The notes: generated from the letters alone by a model not told the origin. A stretch of 64,000 nt of DNA from CBDAQR01 sp965199055 (GCA_965199055.1 CBDAQR010000004.1:1240001-1304000), one strand, 5' to 3'. Positions 15,985 through 26,016 are shown, counted from the first letter of the stretch. Translations and numbers: made by a program.

Positions 15985-18389
15985 ATGAAGAACTTACAGA
16001 GTGCGTCTGCCACCACGCTGGCAGTTGCTGTTACCTCCGCGATACCACTATTCAGCGCAGCCTTACCGGCGGGCGCTCAAGCGCTGGAGGAGATCGTTGT
16101 TACCGCGCAGCGTCGTGAGCAATCGATACAAGATATACCGATGTCCGTCACTGCGTTCAGTGGAGACCAACTGGATGTGCGTCAGATAGGCGATATCCTC
16201 GATCTTCAGTTCTCTGTACCCAATCTGCTGGTCGACGGCCTCAGAACATCTATTCGAGGTGTGGGGAATAATGCAATCTCCAGCACCTCGGAAGATGGTC
16301 TGGGTTATCACGTTAACGATGTGTACGTGAACGCGCCGCTGTTCTCTACGTCTGAGTATTTTGATATCGAGCGCGTGGAGGTGCTGCGTGCCCACAGGGT
16401 ACGCTCTACGGACGCAACACGACCGCCGGCGTCATCAATATCCACACTGTTAAGCCTCACGAGGAGTTTGGCGGCTTTGTCACAGCAACCGTCGGTGATT
16501 ACGATACGCTTCGATTCAAGGGTGCGGTTAATATCCCCATATCGGACCGAGTGCGACAGCGCTTCTCGGGTATGTATTTGAGCCGGGATGGATACACCGA
16601 CAATAAATACACAGGCAATGACATCGACGGCCGTGACCAGTACGAGCTGCGCAGCAGCACCTCCTTCGACTTTACCGACAATCTGTCTGCCGATCTGGTG
16701 TTGTCCTACGTTAACGAAGACAGCGACAAGTCTTTCCGCACCAAAGGTGTGTGTACCAAGGATGCCACCTACGGCTGTTCACCGCTGTCGGTGGGAACCG
16801 AAACGCCCGATGTCAGCAGCTCTATCTTTCAGACGATTAATCTTCTGGTGTTGGGCGGTACGCTATTCACGCCGTTTACCGACTATTTTGCAGACTCAGA
16901 AAACCCCTCGAGTTTCCGCGATGTGGTAATGGACATGGACCCCACCTATGAGACCGAGCAATTTGGCGCCTCGCTGGAGTTCAACTATGAATGGGGTGAC
17001 TATCGCTTTACTTCACTGACGGGCTATTACGATACCGATGCTGATCTGGCGTGGGATTACGATCAGTTTCAGACCGACTTTCGCCTCAACTACCCCGTAA
17101 CATTTCGCGCCAACGGCAAAGATTTTATTACCACGGATCAAATGGTGTCCGGGCGCAGGCAGTTGTCTGAGCGTGAGCAGTTCACGCAGGAATTCCGCAT
17201 CGCTTCCAGCTATGACGGTGCATTCAATTTCTTGCTGGGGGCATTTTATTTTGATGAGGAAGCCTCGAGCGAGACCCGCATCACTCATCCGGCACTGGCT
17301 GAAGGCGCTCGAGTGCTGGGGCTGCCTTCACTGTACGAAATGTATCGCGTGGAGTCTGACCCCGTTAAAACCGAGTCGCTGGCCCTGTTTGGCGAAGGCT
17401 ATTGGGACATTAACGACCAGACCAGACTAACGGTAGGGCTGCGCTACACCGATGATGAGAAAGAAGCCCGCAGCCGATTGATTCTGCTGAACTTCGCGCC
17501 TGAGGGTTGGGCCGAAGGTAAGGATGACTGGCAGGAAGTGACGGGCAAGGCAACCCTTGAATATTCGATCAATGAAGATTCCATGGTGTACGCCAGTTAT
17601 GCGCGCGGTTACAAGGCGGGCGGGCTGAATCCGGGTGGGCCGAGCGGTGGCGAGATTTTTGATCCCGAGTTCATCAATTCCTTTGAGCTAGGCACCAAGA
17701 ACATGTTTCTCGAGGGTCGGCTGCAGGCCAACCTGGGCGCCTTCTATTACGACTATGAAGACATGCAGATAGGCCAGATCAATGAGACCACCACGACGAC
17801 GGTGAATGGCGATGCGACCGTGATGGGCATCGAGAGCGAATTTGTCTTCGCCCCCACCGAAGCACTTCGCTTTGATCTTGGGCTCGCGTGGCTGGATTTC
17901 GAGATCGATGATTTTCAGTCTGCCGATCAAGGTGACCCCGACGGCATTGCCCCGGGCACCACGCCGGCGCTAGACGAAAATGGTGATCCGCGATTCACCG
18001 ACGATGGCTTGCTGATCAAGGATCTCGACGGGAACAAGGTACGCAACGCACCGGAGTACTCCGTCAACCTTGGGGCGCAATACGACTTCGCGCTTGCGTC
18101 AGGCTATTCCTTGACCGCCCGCGCGGATTACTTCTGGCAGGACGACTTCTATGCCAATGAATTCAATAAGCCCTCTGATGAGTTCGATGGCTGGGAGCAA
18201 TTGGACCTGCAACTCACCCTGCGCCCGGCAGAGGAGAACTGGCACGTTATGGCGTTTGTGAAGAATGCTTTGGATAACGATGACGTCACCCGCATGAACC
18301 AGGAAGGGCCTGAAGTGGGTTTGTTCCGCAATGCGACGGTGCTGGAACCGCGCACCTACGGCGTCGAGGTGCGTCTGAGCTTCGAGTAG
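15985..18389 (+). pseudogene. TonB-dependent receptor with a frameshift
   Basis: The N-terminus (signal peptide to about residue 32, then LEEIVVTAQRREQ and the plug) reads from ATG 15985 (an ATG at 15973 is also possible). At about 16390 the frame breaks. The plug motif VEVLRG-PQGTLYGRNTT needs CGT GGC CCA CAG but the DNA has CGTGCCCACAG, one G short. From 16392 the correct frame runs unbroken to the stop, with the whole barrel. Uninterrupted it would be about 800 aa. It belongs with the sterol desaturase gene (operon). Lipid or steroid-like substrates are possible. Deletion or sequencing error cannot be told apart here. Confidence 0.85.
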
Positions 18390-18438
18390 AGCCGTCGCGC
18401 AATGCGGCGATATAAGTCTGTTCGGCGATAACCTCGCG

Positions 18439-18900
18439 TCACTCTTTGTGCGTGGTCGCGGCAGGGCCCGGAATCACGCGAACCATACCGGGTGCGACCT
18501 CGGCGCCGCTCTCGGTGTAAATGCCCATTTTTCGAATAGGCTCGCCTGTTTGTGCCTCAACGAAGTCAAAACGCTGCCCATCCTTGCTGGGCCGATACTC
18601 GTCGCCCCAGTGAAACAGCGAGATCAGAACGGTTCGTAGAGCACGACCGGCATCGGTCAGCACGTACTCAGTGTGCGCTGTTTCAGCCGCCTGACGCTTT
18701 TCCAGCAAGCCCTCAGCAACCAGATGATTCAGCCTCGCTGACAAAATATTGCGTGAAATGCCCAATTCGTCGAGGAACTGGTTGAAGCGGGTTCGGCCGT
18801 AGAATGCTTCGCGCAAGATCAAGAGGGCCCAGCGCTCACCAATTGCATCGAGTGCTAGCGCCATTGAGCAATTCATCGTTTTGTAGGACTTATATTTCAT
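18439..18900 (-). CDS. HxlR-family transcriptional regulator
   Basis: 153 aa. The winged-helix core has the HxlR signature CSMALALDAIGERWALLILREAFYG... and NILSARLNHLVAEGLLEKR, with a conserved Cys at residue 11 that in related proteins senses electrophiles or redox change. The gene is divergent from a DoxX gene. The gap contains two operator-like repeats 21 bp apart. Autoregulation and control of DoxX are likely. Confidence 0.9.
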   Translation of the reverse strand: MKYKSYKTMNCSMALALDAIGERWALLILREAFYGRTRFNQFLDELGISRNILSARLNHLVAEGLLEKRQAAETAHTEYVLTDAGRALRTVLISLFHWGDEYRPSKDGQRFDFVEAQTGEPIRKMGIYTESGAEVAPGMVRVIPGPAATTHKE

Positions 18901-18924
18901 AGGGTAATTCTACCGGGGGTTTTT

Positions 18925-18976
18925 ATATAAAACCAAATGGTTGCAATATAAAACCTATTAGTTTTAATATGCAACC
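18925..18976. promoter_or_regulatory. HxlR-type operator between hxlR and doxX
   Basis: ATATAAAACC occurs at 18925 and again at 18946 (21 bp, two turns). Each copy sits inside a small dyad: AACCAAATGGTT in the first, AAAACCTATTAGTTTT in the second. A wider inverted repeat spans 18939-18976 (arms GGTTGCAATATAAAAC and GTTTTAATATGCAACC, 14 of 16 paired). Confidence 0.65.
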
Positions 18977-19010
18977 TAACTGACTCTATTGCCTGGAGAG
19001 GAGAATTCTA

Positions 19011-19433
19011 ATGCTGGCCGAATCACAATTGCCGAATCATGCGTCGCTCACGGTCTTTGCCCGATTCCTGTTTGTTTCGTTATTCCTTATTTCGGGAGTC
19101 ACCCACTTTACGGACATACCGTATTACATCGGCTTAATGCCGCAGGCGGTTCCCTACAAGCTGTTCTGGGTACTGGTGTCTGGCGTGGTGGAATTGGCGG
19201 GCGCACTGATGATCCTGTTTAATTGGCGCCCTCGGCTGGGCGCCTGGCTCATTATCCTGTTCCTGATCCCCGTAACGATTGTGGTGCACGGCTATGAGAT
19301 GCTCCACGCATCGGATGAGGTGATTCGCCTGCTGCAGCAGGCGATGTTTCTGAAGGGCTTTGCGCTGATCGGTGCAGCGCTATTGATCACGCAGATTGGC
19401 GTAAGTCACCAGCCAGCGCCGAAAGAGGTTTGA
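19011..19433 (+). CDS. DoxX-family membrane protein
   Basis: 140 aa, four transmembrane helices (about 14-31, 51-70, 77-95, 112-130) with LFVSLFLISGVTHF near the N-terminus, as in DoxX/YphA proteins. These small membrane proteins often accompany HxlR regulators and quinone or oxidative-stress functions. GGAGAGGAG precedes the ATG. Its 3' end overlaps the convergent amidotransferase gene by 54 bp. Confidence 0.85.
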   Translation: MLAESQLPNHASLTVFARFLFVSLFLISGVTHFTDIPYYIGLMPQAVPYKLFWVLVSGVVELAGALMILFNWRPRLGAWLIILFLIPVTIVVHGYEMLHASDEVIRLLQQAMFLKGFALIGAALLITQIGVSHQPAPKEV

Positions 19434-20099
19434 CGCTATCTTCATCGCTTTTGGGAGGTGTTGCTCGGCCTCGAGGCGCACCCGCGCGACTTCGGTTTCG
19501 CCGTGGTCTTTGCGCATGGCGTCCCCTTCGATGGTCCAGCGGTCGATTTGGCTGGGATTTCCCTCAGCATGAAACTGCAGGGAGAACACACCATTGTCTC
19601 CGGCCATAACCTGTATCGCGGAATGCTCCGAGGAGGCCAGGACCGAGAGCGACTCCGGGGCTTTTTTAACCTCCGCTTCGTGCCATTGCAGCCAATGGCT
19701 TTGTTCGGGCAGTAAACTGATCAGTGGGTGCTGCTTTGCGCCGGGCAGTAGCTTTACCATTGGGAAACCGAGCTCCGGCTGTGCTGCCATGCCGACTTCT
19801 CCACCCAGTGCCTCAGCCAGCATCTGATGCCCCAGACACAATCCGAAATAAGGCTTACGTTCCTCGGTCACCCAGCGGCGAACGTAATCTATTTCTGCAC
19901 CGAGCCAGGGGTGTTCGTCGGTTTGCCAAACCTGCTGGGCGCCCCCGAGTACCATCAGGCAGTCATAGTCGGCTGCCGCGGGTAGAGCCTGGTTCTCGTA
20001 GACATTGACCACATCGAAGGCCACGCCGTCGTGGTCCATGATATCGGCGAAGAGCCCGGCGTGTTCGCCGGGCATATGTTGAAATATAAGGACTCTCAC
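19380..20099 (-). CDS. class I glutamine amidotransferase-like protein
   Basis: 239 aa GATase1 domain. The nucleophile is in YFGLCLGHQMLAEALGG and the His is in SLQFHAEGN. It resembles stand-alone GMP-synthase-like amidotransferases (YebC-neighbour/PuuD-unrelated type) that hydrolyse glutamine or gamma-glutamyl compounds. No synthetase domain follows, so the acceptor is unknown. Confidence 0.85.
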   Translation of the reverse strand: MRVLIFQHMPGEHAGLFADIMDHDGVAFDVVNVYENQALPAAADYDCLMVLGGAQQVWQTDEHPWLGAEIDYVRRWVTEERKPYFGLCLGHQMLAEALGGEVGMAAQPELGFPMVKLLPGAKQHPLISLLPEQSHWLQWHEAEVKKAPESLSVLASSEHSAIQVMAGDNGVFSLQFHAEGNPSQIDRWTIEGDAMRKDHGETEVARVRLEAEQHLPKAMKIASNLFRRWLVTYANLRDQ

Positions 20100-20148
20100 G
20101 GTTTCAAGCGCCGTAGCAACGCTGCGACAGAAGTAATGTTGTCCGAGC

Positions 20149-20904
20149 TTATGGCTTCTTGAAAACGAAGAAGAACCGGTCGGTGTTCCCCGTTACCGTC
20201 TTCCGACCCACCTCAAACTGTAGAGTATCGTCGGGGCGATAAAACATATTTGAGTATTTCTCGAGCTCAAAGCCGGCGGCCTGAATCTCCGTCAGCGCCT
20301 TGACCGGGTCCTCGCGTCGCCAGTTCTCGTAATCGTCCGGTTGCATGTGGCGACGGGTATGATCGATAACCACATAGATGCCACCGGGCTTCAGCGCGTC
20401 ATAGACCGCTTCGTTGAATCCGGCGCGGTCCGCCTCTGAAAGATTGTGGTAGTTACGGATATTGAGAAACATGTCGAGCTTTTCAGCGTCGAAATCAATC
20501 TCCTCAAAAGAGAAAACCAGCTCTTCCTCATTCCACCCCATGGCCATGTCGACTTCGCGTACATTTTTATACTCGACTGAACTGCGCAGCTCGCCAAGAT
20601 CAGCGAGCCAGGCCTCGGGGTAACCCACGATCAGCTCGCCACGATCTGCCAGTACAGGAGCGAGTATTTTGGTATACCAGCCCGCACCGGGGCCAAATTC
20701 GAACACCTTCATGTCGTGCTCAAAGCCCATATACTTTAGGGCTCGTTTGGGTCTGCGGTTGCGATCACGTTCGCGATCGGCATCGCCGCGATAGTCGAGC
20801 TTGAGGGCTGCGTCTATTTTTGCAGTCGTCTCGCTCTGGGCCTGGGCGAGTGCAACCTGGCTCAGCAGAAGGAGGGCACTAAGGATTGAAAGCATAGTCT
20901 TCAT
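20149..20904 (-). CDS. secreted class I SAM-methyltransferase-like protein
   Basis: 251 aa from the ATG at 20904 (an in-frame TTG lies 18 nt upstream). A signal peptide (about 1-22, LLLLSQVALAQAQ) precedes a Rossmann methyltransferase fold with a degenerate motif I (VFEFGPGAGWYTKIL) and later LKPGGIYVVIDHT. Homologues with signal peptides are common in marine proteobacteria. How SAM would reach the periplasm is not clear, so it may have another activity. Confidence 0.82.
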   Translation of the reverse strand: MKTMLSILSALLLLSQVALAQAQSETTAKIDAALKLDYRGDADRERDRNRRPKRALKYMGFEHDMKVFEFGPGAGWYTKILAPVLADRGELIVGYPEAWLADLGELRSSVEYKNVREVDMAMGWNEEELVFSFEEIDFDAEKLDMFLNIRNYHNLSEADRAGFNEAVYDALKPGGIYVVIDHTRRHMQPDDYENWRREDPVKALTEIQAAGFELEKYSNMFYRPDDTLQFEVGRKTVTGNTDRFFFVFKKP

Positions 20905-20991
20905 GGTTTTGTTAACTCTCAAAAGAGGGACACCGTTACGATTAAAGCACGTGTGCCGCGTAGATTGCAGCTGGTCGCGACAGGATGAGAG

Positions 20992-22044
20992 TTAGCCGCG
21001 ACGGGCGCGTACAGCGCCTGCCAGCTCGTCAAGAATCTGCTCAGTGGCGTTCCAGTTTACACAAGGGTCGGTAATGCTTTGGCCATAGGTCAGTTCCTGG
21101 TCGGCGACTACATCCTGGCGACCTTCAACCAGGTTTGACTCCAGCATAATGCCAAATATGGCGTCGCTGCCTCGCGCGACTTGAGTGGCGATATCGAGGG
21201 CGACATCGACCTGTCGGGCGGGGATCTTCCGGCTGTTGGCGTGACTGGCGTCAATCATGATGCGAGCGGGCAGGCCGCTTTTTTCGAGTAAGGCGCTCGC
21301 ATCGTCTACGGAAAACATGTCGTAGTTGGGGTGGCTGCCGCCGCGCAGGATGATGTGGCAGTCTTCATTGCCCGCTGTTTGAAAAATGGCCGAACGCCCC
21401 TGTTTGGTGACCGACAGGAAGTGATGGGGCTGAGAGGCCGAGTTGATGGCGTCTATGGCGACCTGAATATCACCGTCTGTGGCGTTCTTGAAGCCTACCG
21501 GGCATGACAGGCCGGAGGCCAGCTCGCGGTGGGTCTGGCTCTCTGTGGTTCTGGCGCCGATTGCGCTCCAGGCAATCAGGTCCGCATAATACTGGGGACT
21601 TATGAGATCAAGGCTCTCGGTCGCCGTAGGAAGACCCATCTCTGCCAGGTCCGCCAGCAGCTGACGCGCCAGGTGCAGCCCTTTGTTGATCTCGAAGGTG
21701 TTATTGAGATCCGGATCATTAATCAGGCCCTTCCAGCCCACCGTGGTGCGCGGCTTTTCGAAGTAGACCCGCATGACGACAACCAGATCATCGGCATAGT
21801 AATCTGCGGCCCCTTTCAGTTTCTCTGCATAGTCTCGGGCCGCCGCAGGATCGTGAATCGAGCATGGGCCGACGATTGCCAGCAGGCGATCATCGTCACC
21901 ACGCAGGATGTTGTGGATATTGCGGCGAGCGCTATCCACGGCGTCTGACGCACCATTGGAAATGCCAATCTCTTCGATCAGGTCTTCGGGTGCAATGAGT
22001 TCGTTGATCTTGCGAATGCGCAGATCGTCTGTGCGTGCAGTCAT
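20992..22044 (-). CDS. aroG: 3-deoxy-7-phosphoheptulonate synthase (class I DAHP synthase)
   Basis: 350 aa, AroF/G/H-type. It condenses PEP and erythrose 4-phosphate, the first step of the shikimate pathway. Motifs are GPCSIHD, MRVYFEKPRTTVGWKG, GARTTESQTHRELASGLSCPVGFKNATDG and DASHAN. No attenuator is visible upstream. Which amino acid feeds back on it cannot be judged from sequence alone. Confidence 0.95.
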   Translation of the reverse strand: MTARTDDLRIRKINELIAPEDLIEEIGISNGASDAVDSARRNIHNILRGDDDRLLAIVGPCSIHDPAAARDYAEKLKGAADYYADDLVVVMRVYFEKPRTTVGWKGLINDPDLNNTFEINKGLHLARQLLADLAEMGLPTATESLDLISPQYYADLIAWSAIGARTTESQTHRELASGLSCPVGFKNATDGDIQVAIDAINSASQPHHFLSVTKQGRSAIFQTAGNEDCHIILRGGSHPNYDMFSVDDASALLEKSGLPARIMIDASHANSRKIPARQVDVALDIATQVARGSDAIFGIMLESNLVEGRQDVVADQELTYGQSITDPCVNWNATEQILDELAGAVRARRG

Positions 22045-22107
22045 AATGAGATTTATCTGATTAGTGGAGCTGGCGCTAAAGTAACTGATTGCGGCGCTTG
22101 GCGACAG

Positions 22108-23148
22108 CTAGTCGATACTGGCTGAGGGTAGCTCCCCGAATGCGATTTTATAGTCAGCAGCGAACTTGCCCATATGCGTGAAGCCCCATTGGGAAGCTGT
22201 TGCCTGAATGCTGGCGTCTGGTGCCCGCTGCAGCAGTTCTTTGCGAACGGCCGATAGCCTGAGCTGGTTGATGTATTGTCGCGGGCTGACGCCCAAATGG
22301 CTTCGAAAATCGCGTTCGAGGGTTTTGCGGCCGATGGCGCAGGCCTGGCACAGTGTGTTTATCGGAGGCGGCTGGTGCAGATTGTCATTGATATACGTGA
22401 TTACCCGTCGCAGGCGACGCGACGCGCCCGCGTAGCGATAGGGCGTCGTTTTGCTGGTGTCAAACCAGGTGTCTAGAAACAAACCGGTAACATCTGCCTC
22501 CAGACTTATAAACGTCTTCTCGTCACCCGTCTGGGCGAGTTGCAGCAGATTCCCTATTGCTTGCTGCAAATCTAAATGCGCCTGCGGGTGTACGCTGGTG
22601 CTGGGGTTGTAGCGAAAATCCTTTACCTGCGCACCGCGTAGTTCCTGCACATCGATGCAGCTTTCGAGTTTTTCCTGCGAGATCGAAATAGTGAATGCAT
22701 GATGGCCGCGTTCTGTTACAGCATCCAGACCGACATCGCTATTGAAGTTCAGTAGGTCATCCGGGCCACAGTCCCGGTTTCCAAACTTCAATCGATTGTT
22801 GCACTGGGTTTGCAGGCCAATAGTCAGAAAGCCCCGTGGTGACGCGCCCATCTGGTGTAAACGTCCTTCGAAGAAGGCTCTTTGGATTGCAAAATTCTCC
22901 GTTCGCGCGGCGGAGAGTGTCAAAGGAGAGGGCTTCTGTTCCAGCGACAAAAACTCCAGGTCCCAGCCCACACTGGACATCTGGCGGTTGAAGTCCACAG
23001 CATCCGATGCGCGCAGCGTTGCGTACACCAATTCTGTGGTTGGTTCGGATAAGAAATTGTCTGCGGTATCCACATTCGGCATGCGGCTCATTATGTCGCA
23101 AAAGTGATATTCGAGGCGAGCATCCAGCCTCACTATGGGTGAAGACAT
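22108..23148 (-). CDS. AraC-family transcriptional regulator
   Basis: 346 aa. The C-terminal double HTH (INTLCQACAIGRKTLERDFRSHLGVSPRQYINQLRL, then IQATASQWGFTHMGKFAADY) is clear. The N-terminal sensor part is like EutR/OruR-type regulators. The longest ORF starts only 23 bp from the sulfatase ATG, so a later ATG (23091 or 23082) is equally possible and would leave room for a divergent promoter. It may have controlled the sulfatase gene. Confidence 0.85.
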   Translation of the reverse strand: MSSPIVRLDARLEYHFCDIMSRMPNVDTADNFLSEPTTELVYATLRASDAVDFNRQMSSVGWDLEFLSLEQKPSPLTLSAARTENFAIQRAFFEGRLHQMGASPRGFLTIGLQTQCNNRLKFGNRDCGPDDLLNFNSDVGLDAVTERGHHAFTISISQEKLESCIDVQELRGAQVKDFRYNPSTSVHPQAHLDLQQAIGNLLQLAQTGDEKTFISLEADVTGLFLDTWFDTSKTTPYRYAGASRRLRRVITYINDNLHQPPPINTLCQACAIGRKTLERDFRSHLGVSPRQYINQLRLSAVRKELLQRAPDASIQATASQWGFTHMGKFAADYKIAFGELPSASID

Positions 23149-23171
23149 CCACGAAACAGGCGGATACGGTA

Positions 23172-24180
23172 ATGAGAAAAACAGCAGTTAGAGCGCTGCT
23201 TGCGCTGGCGGCGCTGGGAGCAGGATTCACGAGCGCCAAAGACATTGTGCACGACGGTGAGTATTACTTTGTCGAGCGGCAGCACGGCGCACAGTGGGCG
23301 AAGGAAGATGCTACGATTGAGGCCAGGTTGGCTGAGGTCAGGAAGCAAAACGACGGCAAGCGCCCGAATGTTCTTTATATCCTGATTGATGACATCAGCT
23401 TCGGGCAGATGGGTAATCGCACCATGAACCACGTCATGGGCATCCGCACACCCAATATCAATCAGTTTGCCCGTGATGGAATGACTCTTACGCGTATGTA
23501 CACCGAGCCTTCCTGCACGCCCACGCGAACCGCGTTTATGACTGGTCGACACCCGGTGCGCACCGGGCTGAAGGAAACCAAGGTGGCGCTGGTCGGGGAG
23601 GGCATGGCCAGGGAAGAGGTCACCATTGCGGAGGTGCTATCTAAAGCCGGATACAACACTTCACATGTGGGTAAATGGCATCTGGGCGACATTGAAGAGG
23701 CCTACCCGCATAACCAGGGCTTTGATTACGCGGCTTTTCCCATCCACCAGCAGGTGCAACTGGCACTCATGAATCGTGAGGCGGCGACCGCCACCAGTCT
23801 TAATGGCTGGCACCGCTCGACGCAGAGTGATGTGCTGGAACTGGACAGGAACTTTCGGCCCTACGGACTGGTTACCGGGGTGGAGGCGCGCAAGGGAGGC
23901 AAGGCGCGGGAGGTCGACCTCAAGGCCGGCGAGGAATGGACGATTAAGCACTACGCTGAGATGAACAAACGTTATCAGCGTCAGGCGATTGAACAGATCA
24001 GGACGCTCTCTCAGGAAGACGAGCCATTTTTCATTAACTACTGGCCCCTTTGGCCGATCAATTTTGTACACGATCAGGAGCAAAATACGTCGCTGAATGG
24101 CGGCACAATGGCCGAAAAACTGGAGGTGATAGACCGTTGGCTTGGTGAAATCTTGGCCGAATTGCAAGCGCAGGGCGTTG
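23172..24180 (+). pseudogene. sulfatase, N-terminal fragment, cut by IS3-family insertion
   Basis: A signal peptide (about 1-21) and the alkaline-phosphatase-fold sulfatase start NVLYILIDDISFGQM are followed by the active-site signature SCTPTRTAFMTGR. Its Cys at residue 115 would become formylglycine. The reading ends in the IS left end. Removing the insertion and one GTTG target copy gives a 549-codon frame across the junction (GV-ADNTVVVFMADNG). The enzyme, likely periplasmic, would have hydrolysed a sulfate ester and is presumably now inactive. Confidence 0.9.
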
Positions 24181-24254
24181 TGTAAGTACCCCGTAAAATA
24201 GCGCCACTCATACGTAGAAATTTCTATAAACTAACGTGATAGGAGTTTTTACAT

Positions 24255-24518
24255 ATGCGCAAATCGAAGTTCAGCGAAACGCAGATTGTGGCGTTTCTCA
24301 AACAAGCAGAAAGCGGAGTGCCGGTTCCGGACATATGTCGAGAGCATGGCATTGGACTCAGCACCTTTTACAAGTGGCGCTCTAAGTACGGTGGAATGGA
24401 AGCCTCCGATGTACGGCGGCTCAAGGAACTTGAAGAAGAGAACCGCAAGCTCAAGCAGATGTATGCCGATCTCAGCCTGAAGAGTCAGATGCAGGAAGAG
24501 ATCATAAAAAAGCTTTAG
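24255..24518 (+). CDS. IS3-family OrfA (HTH/leucine-zipper protein)
   Basis: 87 aa. RKSKFSETQIVAFLKQAES and CREHGIGLSTFYKWRSKYGG form the DNA-binding HTH; the C-terminus (LKELEEENRKLKQMYADLS) is the leucine-zipper coiled coil. Near the stop, ATA AAA AAG contains the A AAA AAG slippery heptamer at 24506-24512, suited to -1 frameshifting into OrfB. Confidence 0.93.
   Translation: MRKSKFSETQIVAFLKQAESGVPVPDICREHGIGLSTFYKWRSKYGGMEASDVRRLKELEEENRKLKQMYADLSLKSQMQEEIIKKL
24506..24512 (+). promoter_or_regulatory. A AAA AAG slippery site for -1 frameshift in the transposase
   Basis: The heptamer sits in the zero-frame context ATA AAA AAG, two codons before the OrfA stop. The -1 frame is exactly that of OrfB. 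A stimulatory hairpin downstream was not worked out. Confidence 0.85.
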
Positions 24519-24550
24519 GGCCAGTCCATCGTCGGCAGTGGGTTGATCGT

Positions 24551-25330
24551 TTGCGCAAGGATTACCCTGTCAGCATTCGAGCGGCCTGTGGTGCAGCCGC
24601 GCTAAGTCGCACGGCGTATTACTACACGCCCAAGCGAGTAGATGATAGTGAGCTGATTGATGCGTTGCTGGCCTTGGTTGAGAAGCACCCTCGCTGGGGT
24701 TTTCCAAAGCTGTGTAAGCGGCTCAGAGCGTTGGGTAAACGTTGGAATCACAAACGGATTTACCGTGTTTATATGGAGTTAAAACTGAATATACGGCGTA
24801 AAGTAAAACGCAGGATACCGAATAGGAATCCGTTGCCATTGCGCGTTCCTAGATCAGCCAATATCTGTTGGTCGATGGATTTTATGAGCGATACCTTGCG
24901 TCACGGTCATCGGTTTCGCACGTTCAATGTGGTTGATGATTTCAATCGAGAAGTGTTAGCGATAGATATCAATTCGGGCATTACTACGGAGCGAGTGATA
25001 CATACATTAGATCGTATTGCAGCCTGGCGAGGCTATCCCGCTATTATCAGGGTTGATAATGGCCCTGAATTTACATCAGGGGCGTTGGCTGAATGGGCGC
25101 AAGCGCATGGAATTCAGATCGATTTCATCAAGCCCGGCAAGCCTTACCAAAATGGATTTATCGAACGTTTTAATCGCACGTATCGAGAGGAAGTATTGGA
25201 CTTATATCTGTTCGAGACATTGCAGGAAGTTCGAGAGATCACGGATGACTGGATCGTGTTGTATAACCATGAACGACCCCATGATGGATTGAACGATATG
25301 ACACCCGTTCAATACCGAGAAGTGGCTTAA
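24551..25330 (+). CDS. IS3-family OrfB transposase catalytic part
   Basis: The catalytic DDE domain has MDFMSDTL, VDNGPEFTSG and FNRTYREEVL. Read from its own ATG it has 259 aa. After -1 slippage at 24506-24512 it continues without a stop from OrfA (LGPVHRRQW...), giving the active OrfAB transposase of about 355 aa. The element is probably competent. Confidence 0.93.
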   Translation: MRKDYPVSIRAACGAAALSRTAYYYTPKRVDDSELIDALLALVEKHPRWGFPKLCKRLRALGKRWNHKRIYRVYMELKLNIRRKVKRRIPNRNPLPLRVPRSANICWSMDFMSDTLRHGHRFRTFNVVDDFNREVLAIDINSGITTERVIHTLDRIAAWRGYPAIIRVDNGPEFTSGALAEWAQAHGIQIDFIKPGKPYQNGFIERFNRTYREEVLDLYLFETLQEVREITDDWIVLYNHERPHDGLNDMTPVQYREVA

Positions 25331-25371
25331 TTTTTCTATGAATGGGTGGTTAGCTGTTTGGGGTATTTACA

Positions 25372-26016
25372 GTTGCCGATAACACCGTGGTGGTGTTCAT
25401 GGCTGATAACGGCATTATGCGTCAGTTTTCATCGACCACTACTGGGCTTAACCAGCTCATTTATCGCGGCGGTAAAACCGATTTTCTGGAAGGCGGTGTG
25501 AGGGTTGATGCGTTTGTGCGCTGGCCCGGTGTCATTGAGTCTGGCAGTGCGTCTTCCGATATCGTTCACGTGGCCGATCTGCACACCACGCTGGCCGGTA
25601 TCGCCCAGGCGAAGCAACACATCCCCCGTGACCGCATCATTGATGGCCTGGATCAGACTTCACTTTTACTGAATGGGGAGGGCCATGGGCGCCGGGATTT
25701 TGTGTATATCTACGAAGGCGTGACGCTGCGCGCGATCGTCAAGCAGCAGTTCAAATTACATGTGCCCGCACCGGGCCAGCCTGCCGCGGTGGCTGCGGTA
25801 TACGATCTCTATCGCGATCCCCGCGAAAAGGATGCGCATGTAGGCAACGCCTTATGGTCTGGGGGTTCCTTTCAGGACATGATCTATCGCCATATGATTT
25901 CTATTAAGAAATATCCGCACCTGCCTCTTGGTAAGGACAGGCCTTATGGGGGCATATCAAACCTGCGGCCTGAGACCAAGGAGCTCTTGAATAACTTTGA
26001 CTCCTGGCAGCCTTAA
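25372..26016 (+). pseudogene. sulfatase, C-terminal fragment
   Basis: It continues the sulfatase after the IS, from the duplicated GTTG: ADNTVVVFMADNG (C-terminal metal/substrate region), then LIYRGGKTDFLEGGVRVDAFVRWPG, and ends FDSWQP. An internal GTG start could allow about 209 aa to be made, but without the catalytic Cys. Confidence 0.9.

Larger units (their letters stand above)
24181..25371 (+). mobile_element. IS3-family insertion sequence (1191 bp, IS407-like group)
   Basis: Imperfect terminal inverted repeats begin TGTAAGTACCCC (left) and TGTAAATACCCC (right, reverse strand). The flanks carry GTTG on both sides (24177-24180 and 25372-25375), a 4-bp target duplication typical of the IS407 group. 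Two overlapping transposase frames are inside. The clean duplication and intact frames suggest a recent insertion. The element is more AT-rich than its surroundings. Confidence 0.93.

Noticed and set aside
16385..16395. Programmed frameshift in the TonB receptor
   Set aside because: No slippery sequence, and the break lies inside an invariant plug motif.
15973..16581. Short stand-alone receptor of 202 aa
   Set aside because: It is the 5' part of the frameshifted TonB receptor; its last 60 residues are out of frame.
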